Both the position numbers and the translations under genes were made by a program. The notes beneath the pieces were generated by a model, which saw only the letters and a program-made list of their open reading frames with translations, was not told the origin of the DNA and did no database searches. From positions 2,120,664 to 2,184,663 of the forward strand of contig NZ_CP037452.1 in the NCBI RefSeq assembly GCF_007754425.1: a stretch of DNA of 64,000 nt. The letters run 5' to 3'. Below are positions 26,482 through 35,127 of this stretch, in pieces. Position 1 is the stretch's first letter. Each line of letters opens with the position of its first letter. The stretch comes from Gimesia fumaroli. GTDB taxonomy: Bacteria; Planctomycetota; Planctomycetia; Planctomycetales; Planctomycetaceae.

Positions 26482-26863
26482 GCAATAACTCCCTCAGTCG
26501 TTCCTTGAGTAATCAGATATGACCGAACACCAGACTATAACAAAGATTATGATCTGGCCTCGTATCATTTATTCTACACAAAACAGATCAGGAATAACTA
26601 ATGCAAACTCGATTAATTTTTTCTTAAGAGTTTGGATTTATTGAAACAGACAGGGTACAAAAAGTAACTGTTCACAAGGGGAGTGAACTCCGTTTCAACT
26701 GATTCAAGTGCTATGAATCATTCAGAAATACCTGATACCATATAACACCTCTCTTCTTTCCTGAATCTCATTGTTTATTTGTGAATAATTTTCAGTTCTT
26801 GACACAGCCGTGATGTTTTCTAAGCTACGCCTCTTATGCGTCGCGCGCGAGAAAACACTTTCT
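26482..26863. other. Intergenic region
   Basis: About 380 bases with no gene I can support. It is AT-rich near 26560-26640, as expected for the promoter of the DUF1549 gene on the minus strand. No strong hairpin or repeat seen. Confidence 0.4.
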
Positions 26864-27157
26864 TCAGTTGATTCCTTTTTCACCTGATGATGTTATCACT
26901 ATAAAACCCTCTGGTTTGACGCAGTTCAGTATCTGGTCAGTTTGCATACATGTTGGACCTTCACTGTCAAAGTTATGTCGTTCGACACACTTCGAACGCA
27001 TATCGGCACTTGGTCGGTGCTGATTCAGCATCTGTTCGTCGCGTTTGAGCAACTGATGGCGCTTGACTGAATCACGCCGTTCGTGAAGATCAACCTCTCG
27101 CAAAGCATCGCTGAGAAAATAAATAAAACGGAACAGAATCAGCATCAGTAACCTCAT
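26864..27157 (-). CDS. Small hypothetical protein
   Basis: Possible 97-residue protein. The ATG at 27157 is preceded by a CGAGGAG ribosome-binding site, which is why I prefer it to an upstream start in the same frame at 27289. The N-terminus MRLLMLILFRFIYFL is hydrophobic (about residues 2-14) and may be a membrane anchor. A charged helical region rich in Arg, His and Glu follows (about 18-50). Two Cys in the later part (near 60 and 70) have no known motif. I do not recognise a family. The frame could be chance, so this is a tentative call. Confidence 0.45.
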   Translation of the reverse strand: MRLLMLILFRFIYFLSDALREVDLHERRDSVKRHQLLKRDEQMLNQHRPSADMRSKCVERHNFDSEGPTCMQTDQILNCVKPEGFIVITSSGEKGIN

Positions 27158-27431
27158 CAGAATTGAACTCCTCGGTTTAACTCTTGATTGCAACGAAATT
27201 GTGCACTCGCTCTTTTGAAAAAAGGCGTCATCCCGGCTCAGACATTCTACTCGATGGCCTGCTGTGCGTCCTGAATGAAAATCGGGCACCGGTGCAGAGA
27301 GAGAAGTGAATGGGGGATGTCTGTTGTCACTCTTACTTGATTCAGCCGGGCAGTCTGGTACAGTGAAGCTTCTTCAATTTCGTCAGCGTGCTCAGACTTG
27401 AAACTTCATTCAACAACCAGGAGCAGTTTTC

Positions 27432-28862
27432 GTGAATTCTTTTCCCCGCTTCATCGTGATGCAGACGCTGGTCTGGTTTTGTCTGATTTCTTTCACACCG
27501 TTGAGTTTGTCCTTCGCGAACGAGAAAACACAGCGACCCAATATCGTGGTTGTGCTGGTCGATGATCTCCGCTGGGATGAACTGGGCTGCATGGGACATC
27601 CTTTTGTCCGCACGCCCCACATCGATCGCATCGCCCGGGAAGGGGCGCGCTTTCGCAATGCGTTTTGCTCAACACCTCTCTGTTCTCCCGTCCGGGCCTG
27701 CCTGCTCACTGGCCTGTATACTCACAATCACGGCATCTTTGATAACATCAATCGCAGCCAACACAGTCATACACTGAAGACGTTCCCGCAGGATCTGCAG
27801 CGCGCCGGTTACGAAACCGGCTATGTCGGCAAGTGGCATATGGGCAACGACGATACCGCCCGTCCCGGTTTCGATTACTGGGTCAGCATGAAAGGGCAGG
27901 GGACCTCCTTTGATCCGGTCTTGAATATCAATGGCGAGCGCATCCCGCAGCAGGGACATACGACCGATGTCCTCAACCGGAAAGTCAATGAATTCGTGAA
28001 ACAGAAAAGGGACAAACCTTTCTGCCTCTATATCGCCCACAAGGCGCTGCACCCGGAATTGACCCAGCGCGACGATGGCAGCATCACCGACCCCTCTGCA
28101 GCGAAGTTCATGCCCGCCAAACGGCATGAGAACTTATACACGAACGATGCCATCCCGCGTCGATTGAATGTCGTCGATTCTCTGGAAGGCAAACGCGCAC
28201 TCAAACGCACCGTTCCCGGACTGCCTCCTCTCAGTCAGCAAACAGGCACCAGCGACGAAGTCATTCGGGATCGCCTGCGAATGCTGGCCGGCATCGACGA
28301 AGGAGTGGGCCAGTTATGTGACCTGTTGGAACAGCAAAACCAGCTCGACAACACCGTGTTTGTCTTTACCAGCGATCACGGCTACTGGTACGGCGAGCAT
28401 GGTTTGAGTGTCGAACGGCGTCTCCCTTATGAAGAAGGCATTCGTGTACCGCTGCTGGTGCGTTATCCCCCACTTGTCAAAGCGGGCACGCTGATTGATG
28501 AATTCGCCGTCAGCGTTGATCTCGCGCCGACCATTCTGGATCTGGCACACGTCAAAGCCGACCGCAAGCTGGATGGCGTCAGCCTGGTTCCGTTATTAAA
28601 GGGAGAACATCCGACAGACTGGCGGCAGTCGTTTCTGATTGAATACAACAGCGATACCGTGTTTCCCCGTCTAGTTAAGATGGGCTACAAAGCCGTCCGC
28701 ACGCCGCGCTGGAAGTACATTCAATTTAACGAGCTGGAAGGGATGGACGAGCTGTACGATGTCCAGAACGATCCTTATAAATTCGACAACGAAATCGACA
28801 ACCCCAAACGAAAGCAAACCATCAAAATGCTGCAGGCTGAGTTGAAACGATTAACGGAGTAA
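27432..28862 (+). CDS. Sulfatase (type I, formylglycine-dependent)
   Basis: Exported arylsulfatase-family hydrolase of 476 residues, cleaving sulfate esters from a polysaccharide or small molecule. The start is GTG with AGGAG upstream. A signal peptide covers about 1-30. The metal-binding DD pair is at 44-45 (VVVLVDDLRWDE). The sulfatase signature CSPVRACLLTG begins at C84, with Cys84 the residue converted to formylglycine and Arg88 in the C-x-P-x-R motif. A GKWHMG segment and the SDHGYWYGEHG motif near 314-324 hold further metal and sulfate ligands. The C-terminal subdomain ends the protein. The substrate cannot be read from sequence. No sulfatase-maturing enzyme lies nearby. Confidence 0.95.
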   Translation: MNSFPRFIVMQTLVWFCLISFTPLSLSFANEKTQRPNIVVVLVDDLRWDELGCMGHPFVRTPHIDRIAREGARFRNAFCSTPLCSPVRACLLTGLYTHNHGIFDNINRSQHSHTLKTFPQDLQRAGYETGYVGKWHMGNDDTARPGFDYWVSMKGQGTSFDPVLNINGERIPQQGHTTDVLNRKVNEFVKQKRDKPFCLYIAHKALHPELTQRDDGSITDPSAAKFMPAKRHENLYTNDAIPRRLNVVDSLEGKRALKRTVPGLPPLSQQTGTSDEVIRDRLRMLAGIDEGVGQLCDLLEQQNQLDNTVFVFTSDHGYWYGEHGLSVERRLPYEEGIRVPLLVRYPPLVKAGTLIDEFAVSVDLAPTILDLAHVKADRKLDGVSLVPLLKGEHPTDWRQSFLIEYNSDTVFPRLVKMGYKAVRTPRWKYIQFNELEGMDELYDVQNDPYKFDNEIDNPKRKQTIKMLQAELKRLTE

Positions 28863-28904
28863 ACGGCACGCCCCTTTGTAGCTTTTCTCTGCAAGGTAAA
28901 GTGA

Positions 28905-29438
28905 ATGAGAACTATTATTGGAAATCCGTCAGTATTTGCAGTTGAATACGAATTGGATTTGGAAGACTTGGCAAAACACAAGAATTCATCCCGCCGATTG
29001 GGTGGGTTACGCTTATGGTTGCATGACAAATACCTGGGGAAGATTGAAGACGTTTCTTTTTGGGGCAGCGCGATATATGTTTTAGTTTTCTTGAGAGATC
29101 GGCCTCGTGGGGCGAGTACTCTGTTTGCTGATGAGTCCAGGGTTCCAGAGTTCTGGGAGTTGGTAGATATCGATGACTGGAGTCTAAACGAGTCATTCGA
29201 CGATTTTCTATGTGTCTATTATTGTACCGAGAATACTTCGGAAGTGCATTTTAAATGGACACTGTCGCAAAATCCTCATTTCTCATATGACAATTATCCA
29301 GAAGGAATTCATCACGCACGAGTTCCTTATCAAACCTATGATGATGTCATTAATGAGTTGCTTGAAGCTGTTTATCCTGATGGGTACGAAAAGCAAAACT
29401 ATGATGATCTCCCCCCTGGATTGACACCACTCATATAA
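28905..29438 (+). CDS. Imm42-like putative immunity protein
   Basis: Cytoplasmic protein of 177 residues with no signal peptide and an acidic composition. The N-terminus (IIGNPSVFAVEYEL) resembles what I recall of the Imm42 immunity protein family from polymorphic toxin systems. The rest alternates beta strands with acidic turns. The ATG at 28905 has AAGGTAA upstream. The gene starts a small run of three orphan genes that is clearly AT-richer than the sulfatase and PVC genes on either side. Immunity proteins bind and block a cognate toxin, but no toxin gene is present here. The family call is from motif memory only and may be wrong. Confidence 0.5.
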   Translation: MRTIIGNPSVFAVEYELDLEDLAKHKNSSRRLGGLRLWLHDKYLGKIEDVSFWGSAIYVLVFLRDRPRGASTLFADESRVPEFWELVDIDDWSLNESFDDFLCVYYCTENTSEVHFKWTLSQNPHFSYDNYPEGIHHARVPYQTYDDVINELLEAVYPDGYEKQNYDDLPPGLTPLI

Positions 29439-29537
29439 ACATGCGACTGATCAGTAAAAGCGTGATAGAAAAAGGTTTAAAAAGGGCAGGACTCTGTGAG
29501 TGATGAGCCCAGCCTCTTTTCTTTAGGGAATTCTTAA

Positions 29538-29906
29538 ATGCAGTTACCACATTATTATCGCCGCGGAATTTTATCCCCAAGGAATAAAGAGGCACAATTA
29601 CAATTGAATGCCTGGTTTATCCAGCATCCAATTCTAGTTGATATTATTTCTTTGAATGACGATGCTGCATTCTATTCAATCTGGGAGTTGGGAGTATTTC
29701 GGAAAATCAACAGCTTATGTGGATGCATAATCGATGATTATGAGGAAGAAGTAATCGAACCTGAGAAATTGAACTCTATCATTTCCCTGATTGATAATGA
29801 ATTTCAGAATCTGGCAACAAGCCCTGTGAAGCAGTTCCTGAATGCATTCAGGGAATTATTAATCGGTGCCAGGGACAGAACTATGCCGGTCTACTTTATA
29901 TTATGA
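29538..29906 (+). CDS. Hypothetical protein of the orphan island
   Basis: Acidic cytoplasmic protein of 122 residues, no signal or membrane segment, with an AGGGAA site before the ATG. It is predicted mainly helical, with a conserved-looking aromatic N-terminus (PHYYRRG) and a short Cys pair near residue 61. I do not recognise a family. Its size, acidity and AT-rich coding suggest that it belongs with the Imm42-like gene upstream, possibly as another immunity-type protein. That grouping is an inference from context. Confidence 0.55.
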   Translation: MQLPHYYRRGILSPRNKEAQLQLNAWFIQHPILVDIISLNDDAAFYSIWELGVFRKINSLCGCIIDDYEEEVIEPEKLNSIISLIDNEFQNLATSPVKQFLNAFRELLIGARDRTMPVYFIL

Positions 29907-29988
29907 GGATAGAAAAAGGAGACAGATCTCTTAGGTTAACGGGACCTTTTTATTCTCAAGTAAATATACCTCGCTAAAGATAGAAAAA

Positions 29989-30660
29989 ATGTCACAAGAC
30001 GAAACTCTCTTCCATTTCGGATCTGATGTTGATACTTATCCGCTGGATCAGCCCCTCGTTCTTCGCTCTGGTATCGCAGTCTTTACAGACGATTGCGAAA
30101 AGGTGGATGAATCTGGAGATGATGTCAAATTTCTGAAAAGCTTACCTGAGATAGAGGTATGGTATGGTGCAATTACTCCCAGCGTTTCCCCTTTTCTAGC
30201 AGTTACAACTCCGGTACAGACCAGACTCCCTACAGCACGACGTGTTCTTGAGCTGCTGCGAGCGTCATGCTTTGAGAGTGAGCACATTAAATCACTTGAT
30301 GTGGTCAATATCCCATTCCCCGGCTACCATCCTCGCACGAAAAATGACGAGATCCATTCTGACCCCCAGGAGCAATGCCTCTTCGCAAAAGATGAAAAGG
30401 ATCAATATGAACTGGATGACAACATCAACGACCCAGAATGGAGACTGCGCGACGAGCAGTCTAGGGGATGTCATGCCTCTCTCCGCGCTGCTGTGCTCGA
30501 AAATCATCTCTACTACGTTCAGATACATGCCAAACCAAAGGTGTATGATGGCTCTGAGTATCGGGAGTATGTCATCGTATTTGCAGTCGGCGTTTCGCGA
30601 GCGTCTGGAAACTTAATTGGTATGGTGAGTTTCCAAGTCTGCCACAACCTCTGTGACTAG
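29989..30660 (+). CDS. Hypothetical protein of the orphan island
   Basis: Acidic cytoplasmic protein of 223 residues with no signal peptide or membrane segment. It looks like an alpha/beta protein, with a C-terminal half rich in beta strands (about 165-210, for example EYVIVFAVGVSR). I do not recognise a family. The ribosome-binding site is weak. It is the third gene of the AT-rich run after the sulfatase, with gaps of about 80-100 bases between members, so the genes may be individually transcribed. A role in immunity against a toxin is possible only by association. Confidence 0.55.
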   Translation: MSQDETLFHFGSDVDTYPLDQPLVLRSGIAVFTDDCEKVDESGDDVKFLKSLPEIEVWYGAITPSVSPFLAVTTPVQTRLPTARRVLELLRASCFESEHIKSLDVVNIPFPGYHPRTKNDEIHSDPQEQCLFAKDEKDQYELDDNINDPEWRLRDEQSRGCHASLRAAVLENHLYYVQIHAKPKVYDGSEYREYVIVFAVGVSRASGNLIGMVSFQVCHNLCD

Positions 30661-30790
30661 TTAGTGTTTCTTAATTTTTATTGATGATCAATAAGAGGGC
30701 AGAACCAATCCTGTTCAGCCTGGTTGTTACTGTCAGTCATAAAAACGGGACTTGGTATCTCGTCCCCTCTTAATGGCGATTCATGGGTAA

Positions 30791-30809
30791 GCCCGAATTG
30801 CATTCGGGC
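30791..30809. repeat. Short palindrome, copy 1 (GCCCGAAT/ATTCGGGC)
   Basis: Arms GCCCGAAT (30791-30798) and ATTCGGGC (30802-30809) with a 3-base spacer. A near-identical element lies 146 bases further on. Such paired, intergenic, GC-armed palindromes look like a REP-type dispersed element. Confidence 0.55.
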
Positions 30810-30936
30810 CGAGCGCAGCGAGCAGGATGTTCCAGTGCCAGCTTGCAATAACATGAAGGCGCCGAGTCAAAGTCCATGTCCATCAGAAATACCTTTCTCA
30901 AACGATGGTATTGTGACCTCCTGTTGTTTGCAACAA

Positions 30937-30955
30937 CCCCGAATTATATTCGGGG
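30937..30955. repeat. Short palindrome, copy 2 (CCCCGAAT/ATTCGGGG)
   Basis: Arms CCCCGAAT (30937-30944) and ATTCGGGG (30948-30955) with a 3-base spacer. The core CCCGAAT-N3-ATTCGGG is shared with copy 1; the outermost base pair differs in a compensated way (G-C against C-G), which suggests that pairing is maintained. Confidence 0.55.
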
Positions 30956-31061
30956 CCGCCTAAGGCAGATGAAATCAATCAGCACTGATGCGTCGCCGAT
31001 TTCGCTTTTTTCGATCACTTTTCCCCTCTCGTGCTTCATTCTCCCCTCAATCGATCTCTAT

Positions 31062-31082
31062 AATAAATTAAATTAATTTATT
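31062..31082. promoter_or_regulatory. AT-rich inverted repeat upstream of the PVC dehydrogenase gene
   Basis: Perfect 9-base arms AATAAATTA and TAATTTATT with three bases between, ending 57 bases before the ATG at 31140. It may be a promoter element or regulator site. AT-rich repeats arise easily by chance, so confidence is low. Confidence 0.3.
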
Positions 31083-31139
31083 CCGGCGTGCCAAATCGCC
31101 CTTTATCAATCCCACCTGAGACCTCAACAGGACCCTTTC

Positions 31140-34100
31140 ATGCCGCTGTACTCCTCTTTGAAACCGCTTCGATGGACGATCATACTCACTGCTGTTTTTT
31201 CAGTATTCCTGATCAGTCTGACAGTGAGTGCAATTTCAGCTGATAAAACGGAAGATGCGAAACCCAAGGTCGATTATTCGTCCGAGATGCCCCGCATCTT
31301 GCCACGGACGCCGGCCGAAGCACTGAAGTCGTTCAAACTGCACGATGATTTTCAGATCGAACTCGTTGCGTCGGAACCATTGGTCCGTGATCCGGTCGCC
31401 ATGTGCTTTGATGAGCGCGGGCGTGCCTACGTCATCGAAATGCCCGAGTACAACGATGCCAACAAAGAGGGCTACAGTTCGGTCAAACTCTTCGAAGATA
31501 CCAACGGCGACGGTAAGTTTGACAAGAGTTATCCCTTCCTGACCGATATGACATTGCCGACCGCCGTGATCAGTTATAAAGGGGGCGTCTTTGTCGGCGC
31601 ACCCCCTTATGTCTATTACTGCAAAGACACGGACGGCGACCGCAAAGCCGATGTCCGCGAAATCGTGATGACCGGCTTCGGACGCGATAAAGGGGACGAA
31701 GGCATGATCAATTCGTTCCGCTGGGGACTCGATAACAAGATTCATTTTTCCACAGGCACCGATGGGGGTGTGATTACTGTTGCCGCCGACAAGGAGAAAA
31801 AAACGTACAACACCCGGGGGCGCGGCGTCATTCTCGATCCCGAAACCCGTACGATTGAACTTACTACAGGCGGCGGTCAGCATGGAATGAGCCTGGGGAT
31901 CTGGAATCGCAACTTCGTTTGTTCGAACGGCGTTCCCATGCAGGTGCTGATGTACGATGACCGTTATATCGCCCGCAATCCCTATCTGGCACCGCCGGCA
32001 GCCCCGGTTTCCATTGCTCCCGGCGGCAAATTTACAAAACTGCTCCGCATCAGTCAGATTGAACCCTGGCGCATTCTGCGAACGCGATTGCGTGCCCAGA
32101 GTGCGAAAGGGGATTATGAAAAAGGGAACCCATCCGGTTACTTCACGGCGGCCACTGGGGTCACCGTTTATCGGGGCGATGCCTGGCCTTTAGAATTTCA
32201 AGGCAACATTTTTGTGGGCGAGCCCGCCAATAATCTGGTCTATCGCGCCGCGCCGAAACCCGACGGATTGTCTCTCGTCGCACCGCGTGCCGATCAGGAT
32301 GCGGAATTTCTGGCCTCGACCGATGTCTGGTTTCGACCGGTCCAGTTTGAAAACGGACCCGACGGCGCGTTGTACGTTCTCGACATGTACCGCGAGCTCA
32401 TCGAAGGCGCGCCCTTCATCCCGGAAGACATTCTGAAACACATCGATCCGATTGGCGGTCAGGAAATGGGGCGCATCTATCGCATCGTTCCCAAAGGCTT
32501 CCAACAGCCGACACTGCCCGATTTCGAAACACTTTCCTCAAAAGAACTGGTCGCGTTATTGGAAAGCGATAACGGCTGGACTCGCGATACTGCCCAGCGT
32601 CTGTTGTTCGAACGTCAGGATACCTCCGTCAGCAATGATTTAATTCAACTGGCAAGAAAATCCGGCAAGCCGATTACCCGGGCAACCGCACTCTGGTCGC
32701 TGCAAGGGACAAAATCACTCGATGAGGGGACGCTGCTCAAAGGGCTCAAGGACGAGAATTTTCAAGTCAGAAAACAGGCCTTGCAGATCGCAGAGCAGTA
32801 TGCAAACTCAGCTAATATTCAGAAACAGATGCTGGCACTGGCCAGTGATCCATCGCTGGAAGTCCAGTATCAGGCCGCTTTTTCACTGGGCGCTTTTGAA
32901 TCCTCAGCACGCAGTCAGGCACTCGCTGATCTGCTGACACGCCATGTGGATAACAAATGGATGCGCATGGCCGTTCAGAGTTCTCTGAACGAGGGAGCCG
33001 GTGAAGTCTTTGAACTCCTGGCGAAGAATCCAACGTTACTCAAGCAGAAACCGGCTCAGGCATTTCTTATCTCGTTGGCAGTGCAGATAGGAGCGCAGAA
33101 GGATTCAGAGAACGTAAAGAATCTCCTGGCGTCTCTGAAATCGTTGCCGGCAGCAGATCAGAAACTGGCCGAAATTTTATTCCGCAATTTGCTCTCTCGC
33201 GCATCGGGAACCACGAAAACGGTGATCGCCCAATCGTCCAGCGAACATACGGCGAAGCTACTCAAAGGAATGATGCAAACCGCGATTCAGCAGGCTACCA
33301 ATGCCAAACTGCCTGTAAAAGCCCGCGTGGATGCCATTCCGACATTGAGCATTGGGAAATTTGACGATACCGGGGATGTCTTCGAAGAACTGCTTACCGT
33401 TCAGCAGCCTCTGCCAATCCGCCAGCGCGCCATCACAACGCTGGGGCTGGTCAACGATCCTCGAGTTGCCGCACTGCTCATTGAGTCCTGGCCGGGCTTC
33501 AGTCCGCAGCTGAGAATGAGTGCGGTCGAAACTCTGTTTTCCCGTAAGCCCTGGATGGTGAGTTTGCTCGATTCGATCAAGGCAGGCAAGATTAACCCCG
33601 GCGATATCAGCCCCGAACGGGTCCAGTTGTTAAAGACCAATCCGGACAGCAAAATCAAAAAACGGGCCGATGCCCTGTTTCATAATCAGCGATTAACGGG
33701 GCGCTCCGATATCGTCAAAGAATATCAGGCCGCGCTCAAACTCAAGGGAGATCCCGCGAACGGCAAGCTGGTGTTTAAGAGAGCCTGCTCTGCCTGCCAC
33801 CGTCTGGAGAATGTCGGCGTGCAACTCGGTGCCGACTTGAAAGCCATCAAGGATCGCGGCACGGAAGCGGTTCTGCTCAATATTCTCGACCCGAACCGGG
33901 AAGTGAAGCCACAGTATGTGACCTATCTGCTCGTCACCACGCAAGGCAGAACGATTACGGGACTGATCAAAGAAGAAAATGCGAACAGCATCACCATCGC
34001 CCGCGCCGATGGAACACAGGATACGGTGCTCCGCATTGACATTGATGAAATGATCAGTTCGAAGCTCTCCTTCATGCCCGAAGGACTTGAAAAGCAGATC

Positions 34101-34151
34101 AACAAACAGGAAATGGCCGACCTGCTCGCTTATCTGAATGCGACTAAATAG
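31140..34151 (+). CDS. PVC-type membrane-bound dehydrogenase/HEAT/haem-binding protein
   Basis: Exported protein of 1003 residues with a signal segment at about 12-33. The PVC-type membrane-bound dehydrogenase (beta-propeller) domain lies at about 55-430, with calcium-binding-like DTNGDGKFD and DTDGDRKAD loops near 121 and 164. HEAT-type helical repeats fill about 450-850. The C-terminal haem domain of the PVC CxxCH family (about 865-1003) has its motif CSACH at C883, C886, H887 and the family ending SFMPEGLEKQINKQEMADLLAYL. The protein probably oxidises a sugar or alcohol in the periplasm and passes electrons to its own haem. The substrate is unknown. It converges with the FCD-AraC regulator gene, with 21 bases between stops. 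Confidence 0.95.
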   Translation: MPLYSSLKPLRWTIILTAVFSVFLISLTVSAISADKTEDAKPKVDYSSEMPRILPRTPAEALKSFKLHDDFQIELVASEPLVRDPVAMCFDERGRAYVIEMPEYNDANKEGYSSVKLFEDTNGDGKFDKSYPFLTDMTLPTAVISYKGGVFVGAPPYVYYCKDTDGDRKADVREIVMTGFGRDKGDEGMINSFRWGLDNKIHFSTGTDGGVITVAADKEKKTYNTRGRGVILDPETRTIELTTGGGQHGMSLGIWNRNFVCSNGVPMQVLMYDDRYIARNPYLAPPAAPVSIAPGGKFTKLLRISQIEPWRILRTRLRAQSAKGDYEKGNPSGYFTAATGVTVYRGDAWPLEFQGNIFVGEPANNLVYRAAPKPDGLSLVAPRADQDAEFLASTDVWFRPVQFENGPDGALYVLDMYRELIEGAPFIPEDILKHIDPIGGQEMGRIYRIVPKGFQQPTLPDFETLSSKELVALLESDNGWTRDTAQRLLFERQDTSVSNDLIQLARKSGKPITRATALWSLQGTKSLDEGTLLKGLKDENFQVRKQALQIAEQYANSANIQKQMLALASDPSLEVQYQAAFSLGAFESSARSQALADLLTRHVDNKWMRMAVQSSLNEGAGEVFELLAKNPTLLKQKPAQAFLISLAVQIGAQKDSENVKNLLASLKSLPAADQKLAEILFRNLLSRASGTTKTVIAQSSSEHTAKLLKGMMQTAIQQATNAKLPVKARVDAIPTLSIGKFDDTGDVFEELLTVQQPLPIRQRAITTLGLVNDPRVAALLIESWPGFSPQLRMSAVETLFSRKPWMVSLLDSIKAGKINPGDISPERVQLLKTNPDSKIKKRADALFHNQRLTGRSDIVKEYQAALKLKGDPANGKLVFKRACSACHRLENVGVQLGADLKAIKDRGTEAVLLNILDPNREVKPQYVTYLLVTTQGRTITGLIKEENANSITIARADGTQDTVLRIDIDEMISSKLSFMPEGLEKQINKQEMADLLAYLNATK

Positions 34152-34172
34152 TCGATTTTCTGAGAAAGCGAG

Positions 34173-34952
34173 TCAGGTCACAATTCGCACGAACCCTCGG
34201 CGAAATTCGCTCGGCGTCTGTCCGAAGCGGCGGCGAAAATGAATGGTAAATCGGGAAGGATCGGCATAGCCGACCCGCGCGGCAATCTCGTGGATGGGAC
34301 GATTCGATTGTCGCAGCAGATTCGCTGCTTTCTGTATACGCAGTTCAATCAGATAGTCGCTGAATCCCAGCCCCAATGTGTCGCGGAACAGACGCGCCAG
34401 ATGGCCTGGACTGCATCCGGCGATCTGCTTTGCCAGTTCCGGAAGTCGAATCGATTCATGGAAATGAAACGCCAGATACGCACAGGCGCGGGATAAGGGA
34501 TCGCGAGGCAGAGATTGGTCGTGGGTGGCATCAGCCAGCCGAAACCAGATGGCATCCAGATGAGTCAACGCTTCCTCTTCCGCTTCTTCCACACTGCCGG
34601 CGACAATCGCATCTACCAGCGGTCGATGTGATTCAAATAAAACCGAAAGATCGGGCCAGCATTCTTTGATCGTTTTAATGCGGAACGCATTCTGTGCCTC
34701 AAACGCGGCCTGCCACGACTGAGCTAAACCCGGTACATCAGCCAGTTCGATGATTGCCTGATGCAGCCCCCGGTCATCATTGGTAAAGCGGCGATAATCT
34801 CCTTTTTCGGATGCGGTTTGCAGTTTTTGAAACCGCTTGAGTAACTTCTGGGGATCGCTGCCTTGCTGTACGTTTTCTGCTGCATAACGCGCGGCAAAAC
34901 TTTCCAGCGTCGCACGCAGTCTGGTTACGGATTTCATTGGTGTCTGATTCAT
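34173..34952 (-). CDS. FCD-domain/AraC-HTH fusion transcription regulator
   Basis: DNA-binding regulator of 259 residues from the ATG at 34952. Residues about 12-150 look like an FCD ligand-binding domain, the all-helical, often metal-dependent effector domain of FadR-type GntR regulators, including the segments TLESFAARYAAEN, DDRGLHQAI and ALTHLD with likely ligand histidines. The winged-helix that normally precedes FCD is absent. Instead, the C-terminus (about 160-255) is a complete AraC double helix-turn-helix, with LPELAKQIAGCSPGHLARLF and IHEIAARVGYADPSRFTIHF as the two helix-turn-helix units. A longer frame reaches 35003 but would overlap a palindrome. It diverges from the sialidase-like gene, which it probably controls. 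A domain search should confirm the unusual combination. Confidence 0.85.
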   Translation of the reverse strand: MNQTPMKSVTRLRATLESFAARYAAENVQQGSDPQKLLKRFQKLQTASEKGDYRRFTNDDRGLHQAIIELADVPGLAQSWQAAFEAQNAFRIKTIKECWPDLSVLFESHRPLVDAIVAGSVEEAEEEALTHLDAIWFRLADATHDQSLPRDPLSRACAYLAFHFHESIRLPELAKQIAGCSPGHLARLFRDTLGLGFSDYLIELRIQKAANLLRQSNRPIHEIAARVGYADPSRFTIHFRRRFGQTPSEFRRGFVRIVT

Positions 34953-35005
34953 TGTCTCTGTTTTTCGAATACGTCCTATGTGAATTCGCGCGCCAAACTG
35001 CATCT

Positions 35006-35019
35006 ATACAATATTGTAT
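35006..35019. promoter_or_regulatory. 14-bp palindrome, candidate operator for the FCD-AraC regulator
   Basis: ATACAAT and its complement ATTGTAT form a perfect 14-base palindrome. It lies in the gap between the divergent regulator (start 34952) and the sialidase-like gene (start 35128), the usual place for a shared or autoregulatory site. The TTGTA/TACAA core matches that of the site at 39264, but the half-sites are in the opposite order. Confidence 0.5.
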
Positions 35020-35127
35020 CCGTTTGCACAGAAAGTAAAATGGATGGTTCCCGGGACTGCTTGTGAAACTGAGTTTAAGTAGAATGAGAGTCTACATCCA
35101 TTGAATGAACGCGCTAAGGAATCTCTG

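Larger units (their letters stand above)
30661..31139. other. Intergenic region with repeated palindromes
   Basis: No gene is supported. A weak hairpin (TTATTGA, TCAATAA at 30679-30695) may end the preceding transcript. Two related palindromes are listed separately, as is an AT-rich repeat near the next gene. Open frames across this stretch are formed by the repeats and lack ribosome-binding sites. Confidence 0.45.

Noticed and set aside
26799-26830. TTGACA box on the plus strand
   Set aside because: No matching -10 at proper spacing and the next plus-strand gene is about 600 bases away.
30724-30963. 79-codon plus-strand frame over the repeated palindromes
   Set aside because: It is created by the palindromes, has no ribosome-binding site and no coding-like composition.
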